NCBI RefSeq assembly: GCF_042767895.1 | Contig: NC_091567.1 | Coordinates: forward strand, 549,320-569,319 | Direction of reading: 5' to 3' | Origin: Penaeus vannamei | Lineage: Eukaryota > Arthropoda > Malacostraca > Decapoda > Penaeidae | DNA length: 20,000 bases | Shown here: in pieces, positions 16,071 through 20,000 of the stretch | Layout: the number at the start of each line of letters is the position of its first letter | How positions within the stretch are numbered: the stretch's first letter is position 1 | Made by a program: the position numbers and the translations under genes | The notes under the pieces: generated by a model | The model's database searches: none | Told to the model about the DNA's origin: nothing | Seen by the model: only the letters and a program-made list of their open reading frames with translations

Positions 16071-16259
16071 TTTCCCCTTTTTATTCTCTCTTTTTCTTGG
16101 TTTTCCTCTTTTTTCTCTCTTTTTGTTTTTTGTTTTTCCTATTTTTTTCTCTGATTTTTTTTTTTTTCTTATTCTTGCAGTTTCGTTTTCCGTCTTTTTC
16201 CTTTTTTGAATCTTCTCTTGTCTTGTTTTCTTTTTTCTTCTTCTTCTTTCTCTCTTTTT

Positions 16260-16312
<53 letters not shown>

Positions 16313-16520
16313 CTTTCATTTTCTTTTTTTCTCATTCTATCTCTCTATATATCTAACACATTTTCACTGTATTCTTTTCTCATTCTCCCTCTTTCTCTTC
16401 CTTTATCTCACTCTCTCTCACCTTCTCACCCTTCCCCCCTTCTCTCTCTTCCTCTTTTCTTACTCCTTCTCTCCCTTTCCCCCTTCTCCCTCTTCCTCTT
16501 TTCTTTCTCCTTCGCACTCT
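16071..16520. repeat. polypyrimidine tract with (TC)n core
   Basis: TTTTTCTC, TTTTTTTC and a (TC)n core at about 16260-16312, followed by CTCCCTCTTTC and CCCCCTTCTC units. The phrase CCCCCTTCTC...CTTCCTCTTTTCTT recurs at about 16434-16460 and 16478-16506, a local duplication. It mirrors the polypurine block at 15555-15960 in strand polarity. Confidence 0.9.
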
Positions 16521-16860
16521 TGCATTGGAAACAGAAGGAAATAAAAATAAAGAAATGATTAAAATGGCGTTGGGAAAGAGTCACAAAGGAGGGTTATATT
16601 TTTGTTTATTTTTCGTTATTCATGTATTTATCTGATCTATTTCTATTCTTGTTTGTTTTATTTGTTATTCGTGTAATTATTTATTTTGCTTCTAATTTGC
16701 TACATGTATTTATTTTTTTAATTTTTAATCCCTTATGATGTATTATATTTTTTGTATCATTTTGTATTTTTATTCTATCATAATTCATTAGGATTATCAT
16801 CGTTATCATTATCATTATTATTATCGTTATGATCATTATTATATCTATTATTGTTGGTGT
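16521..16860. other. AT-rich DNA with TTATTT and ATCATT motifs
   Basis: AT-rich and partly repetitive (TTTATTTATTT, ATTATCATTATC). No gene, RNA or element is recognised. Confidence 0.5.
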
Positions 16861-17238
<378 letters not shown>

Positions 17239-17504
17239 TTTTTTTTTTCTTTTTTTTTATGGAATTAGGGTGACTAGGGGATAGGGGGAGGGAGGGAGGG
17301 GATGGAGGGTGGTAGGTTGGAGAAAGTGGAAGGGTAGGGCGAGCAGGGGGTGGAGTAAAGACTTAGGGGGGGTTGCGGGGTGCAGGAAAATAATGAGATT
17401 TTGGGGAAGGAAATTTTTTGGTTCTTGTCTCAACATCTGCCTATCTATCTGCCATTCCTTCTCGCTCCCTTATTCTTGCTCGTTCTCTCTATCCTTAATT
17501 GTGA
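17239..17504. other. T-rich patch, G-rich patch and short complex DNA
   Basis: Interrupted T-runs (17230-17259), a GGGAGGGAGGG purine stretch (17284-17380) and about 100 bases of mixed sequence. Nothing coding is recognised. Confidence 0.45.
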
Positions 17505-17740
17505 GAGAGAGAAGAAACAGAGAGTTGAGAGGGGGAGTGGAGAGAGAAAAAGAAAGAAAGAGAGAGAAAGAGAGAAAAAGAGAAAGAGAGAGAGGAGGGG
17601 CAGAGACAGAGAGTGAGAGGTTGAGTGGAGAGAGAGAGAAAGAGAGAAAGAGAGATAGAGGAGAGACAAGAGAGTGAGAGCAGGAAAGGACAGAAAGAAA
17701 GAGAAAGAAAAAAAAAACAGAAAGAAAGAGAGAGCGCGAG
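17505..17740. repeat. polypurine GA/GAAA array
   Basis: GAGAGAGA, GAAAGAAAGAGAG and AGAGAGTGAGAG units. AGAGACAGAGAGTGAGAGGTTG and GAGACAAGAGAGTGAGAGCAG near 17602 and 17662 look like related copies about 60 bases apart. Confidence 0.9.
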
Positions 17741-18030
17741 TGTGAATTCCGAAATTATCTTTCAAAGAATATAAGTTTTACAATATGATCCTTATAAACA
17801 CTTCACATGTCACAAACACACTTCTTGGATGTTGAAATTGGTGATGATGTGAATGTTCATCTCTTTGCTGCTAATAATTTCAAAATTATTAGAAAAATTG
17901 CCTCCAGTGAGTAAATATCATAAAAGTCAAACAAAATAACGATTGATAGTCACCATGAAGCTCAATAAAATCTTTTAACAGCATTTACTGTATTCAAGAT
18001 GATTAATAATATATATAGTAATAGTGTAAT
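17741..18030. other. AT-rich complex DNA
   Basis: About 290 bases of AT-rich ordinary-complexity sequence. I see no gene, RNA structure or element. Confidence 0.4.
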
Positions 18031-18215
18031 TTAAAAGAGAGGGAGAGAGAGAGATAGGGGGGGAGATAGGGAGGGAGGGAGAGAGAGATGGGGGGGGGGA
18101 GTGAGAGAGAAAGAGAGAGAGAGAGAGACGGAGGGAGGGAGGGAGAGAGAACGAAAGAAGAAAGAAAGAAAGAAAAGAGAGAAACGGAGGGAGGGAGGGA
18201 GGGAGAGAGATATAT
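18031..18215. repeat. GA/GGGA purine array
   Basis: GAGAGAGAGA, GGGAGGGAGGGAGAGAGA and GAAAGAAAG units. ACGGAGGGAGGGAGGGAGAGA appears near 18128 and 18184, about 55 bases apart. Reverse-strand Leu/Ser/Pro frames are artefacts. Confidence 0.92.
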
Positions 18216-19140
18216 TTATATAATTTCTTTTACTGCTGGAGAAGTACAAGACCTTGAACAGAGGAGATCACGATGTACTTATAAACAAACATATGGTAAT
18301 GGTCACTATAATGATGATATTAATATCAATAATAATAGGAGGAAGATATCAGTCAGTGACATTTAATAATACAATACCACGATCTTTTCTCTTAATATTT
18401 GTGAACAATTGAGTTGTGTTTATGTGTTTGTTTTCAGGTAAAAGGTGTTGATGACACTCGCTTGTGAGAGGAAATATTGGTTGTATCTCTAACAAATTAT
18501 TTTTTAAGAGGAAAGCCTGTTACATGTGAGGAAAATTCCACGTATATATATATCACAAAACTAGAGAATAATATCACTACATTTTTATTGAATCATATTG
18601 CTACATTTTTTTTGAAATTGAGATCGTAAAGTGCCTGGTAAAGTTATATAAAGTTGTGAGTCCGTGTTGATCTATAAATGCTCTTTAACTTACACAGCGC
18701 AGGAATGCACAGGGAAGTAGTTGGTACAATTATGCGTTTTATAAATTAGGAAATTGTCTTTAAACCTCCACACACACACACATACCATCGTTGTGCAATA
18801 AATTAGTAGTCAGCATTCTAGACCATTGCTTCAGAGCTTGTGAATTCTCAACTGAAACTCAGACAGAAAGAATCATGAAACAGCAAAGTTTCCCAAGAAT
18901 TCCCTGCCGGTGCTCATGAAAACATGACTACGCATTCCTTCTTTTTAAACAATGATAATGGGTAAAGGAAGGTAATAAGATATTTGCATGACATTGCACA
19001 TTAGTTCTCTAGATCATGAATCATCACTTACCTCTCTGGTCAACATTTTTTTAAAAAGATAATAAGAGAAACAGCCACGAGGCAAAACAATTATTTGATT
19101 GCGAGAATAATTAACATTGCAGTTAGTGCAAACTTTTTAT
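18216..19140. other. 0.9-kb AT-rich complex region, no gene recognised
   Basis: The longest stretch of ordinary-complexity DNA apart from the retroelement. Stops are frequent in all frames and no domain is recognised. TTTGTTTTCAG at 18427-18437, followed at once by GTAAAAG, combines acceptor-like and donor-like splice motifs. A short (AC)n lies at 18769-18782. It could be intronic or intergenic. Confidence 0.5.
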
Positions 19141-19470
19141 ATTGGGAAGAGAGAGAGAGAGAAGAGGAGAGAGGGAGGAGAAGAAGGAGAAGGAGAAGAA
19201 GGGTAAGGAAAAGAAGGAGAAGGAGAAGGAGAGGGGAAGGAGAAGGAGAAGGATAGGGAGAGAGGGAGAAAGAGAGAAAGAGAGGGAGAAGGAGAGGGAG
19301 AGGGGAAGGAGAGGGAGAATGAGAAGGAGAGGGGAAGGAGAGGGAGAATGAGAAGGAGAGAGAGAGAGAAAGAAAAAAGAGAGAAAGAGAGAGAGAGAAA
19401 AGAGAGAGAGAAAGAGAAAAGAGAGAGAGAGAGAAAAGAGAGAGAGAAAGAGAGAAAGAGAGAGCGTAGG
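19141..19470. repeat. polypurine GA/GAAGGA array
   Basis: GGAGAAGGAGAAGG and GGGGAAGGAGAGGGAGAATGAGAAGGAGA units (the latter twice, near 19303 and 19333, about 30 bases apart), then GAGAGAAAAGAGAG repeats. No gene. Confidence 0.93.
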
Positions 19471-19700
19471 CACAGAGAATGAGCAAGGCCAAGTAATAAT
19501 CATTTAGTTTAATCAAGTTAAGAATGATATTCAACTCTAAGTTAGGGATTCAGTAACTCGCTCTGCCTTTTGAAGAGGAATTAGAGAAAGATCTTTTACT
19601 TTAACATAATTAATTTCTACTTCGTTTCCCCATATTTCAATTAGGGTTAATGTAGTAATGCTTTTACTGATGTTAGAAAATCATTCTCATAAATGTTGTT
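19471..19700. other. AT-rich complex spacer
   Basis: About 230 bases of AT-rich mixed sequence with no recognised feature, leading into the terminal triplet array. Confidence 0.4.
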
Positions 19701-19746
19701 GTTATTGTTGTTGCTGTTATCATTAATATTATTATTGTTATTATTA

Positions 19747-19841
<95 letters not shown>

Positions 19842-19909
19842 GTAATTATTATTAATATTATTATTATTGTTGTTGTTGTTTTTGTTATTATTATTGTTAT
19901 TATTATTAC

Positions 19910-19975
<66 letters not shown>

Positions 19976-19985
19976 TATTATTTTT
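19701..19985. repeat. (TTA)n trinucleotide microsatellite
   Basis: ATTATTATT runs, longest and purest at about 19786-19840 and 19912-19940, are broken by GTT, ATC and ACC triplets. TTATTATTACCATTATTATT occurs twice near 19933 and 19963. The poly-Ile reverse frame is an artefact. Confidence 0.97.
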
Positions 19986-20000
19986 CTTATCATATTCACA

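Overview
This window reads as non-genic DNA from an SSR-saturated eukaryotic genome, most likely an arthropod and plausibly a decapod crustacean such as a penaeid shrimp. That assignment is inferred from the density and mix of (GA)n, (GACA)n, (ATAC)n, (AC)n, (GGA)n and (TTA)n arrays with a decayed Ty3/Gypsy element between them; no marker gene fixes the species. Summing visible blocks, about 60 percent of the 20 kb is microsatellite, minisatellite or one-sided purine/pyrimidine sequence. I see no intact host gene, tRNA, rRNA or CRISPR array. Most long open frames are by-products of tandem repeats whose units lack stop codons.

Layout. 1-3500: alternating purine-rich and pyrimidine-rich tracts, a T-rich minisatellite with a conserved AACGTT-containing core (889-1605), a (GACA)n block (1905-2325), a 24-bp tandem repeat (2656-2751), a (GGGAGA)n block and (GT)n/(ATAC)n. 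3703-6603: the one gene-like region, a heavily frameshifted remnant of a Ty3/Gypsy-type LTR retrotransposon read on the plus strand in the order gag, zinc-knuckle-like motif, aspartic protease, reverse transcriptase. A 30-bp minisatellite of about 40 units (4153-5356) has expanded in the gag linker, and a 51-bp unit is triplicated inside the reverse transcriptase (6121-6273). The protease D-T/S-G triad reads DAG and the reverse transcriptase YxDD box reads YICK, so the copy is dead. No LTR, RNase H or integrase is visible.

6604-9330: AT-rich spacer, a G-rich minisatellite (7048-7550), a short complex block with splice-site-like signals (7551-7735), about 560 bp of (ATAC)n, an (AC)n/(AAACAC)n/(AC)n sandwich, a complex block with paired CRE-like half-sites (8553-8835), (AT)n and GA-rich DNA. 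9540-16520: mainly polypyrimidine then polypurine sequence with several tandem repeats, broken by short CpG-rich complex islands (10890-11085, 11760-11900, 14370-14540, 14960-15120) and a G-rich minisatellite (15120-15500). 16520-20000: AT-rich, more complex DNA with (TC)n/(AC)n, GA tracts, about 0.9 kb of complex DNA (18216-19140) and a terminal (TTA)n array.

There is no operon or pathway to reconstruct. The useful content is the dead retroelement, how tandem repeats have grown inside it, and the organisation of the satellite-like arrays. I found no convincing new biological system.
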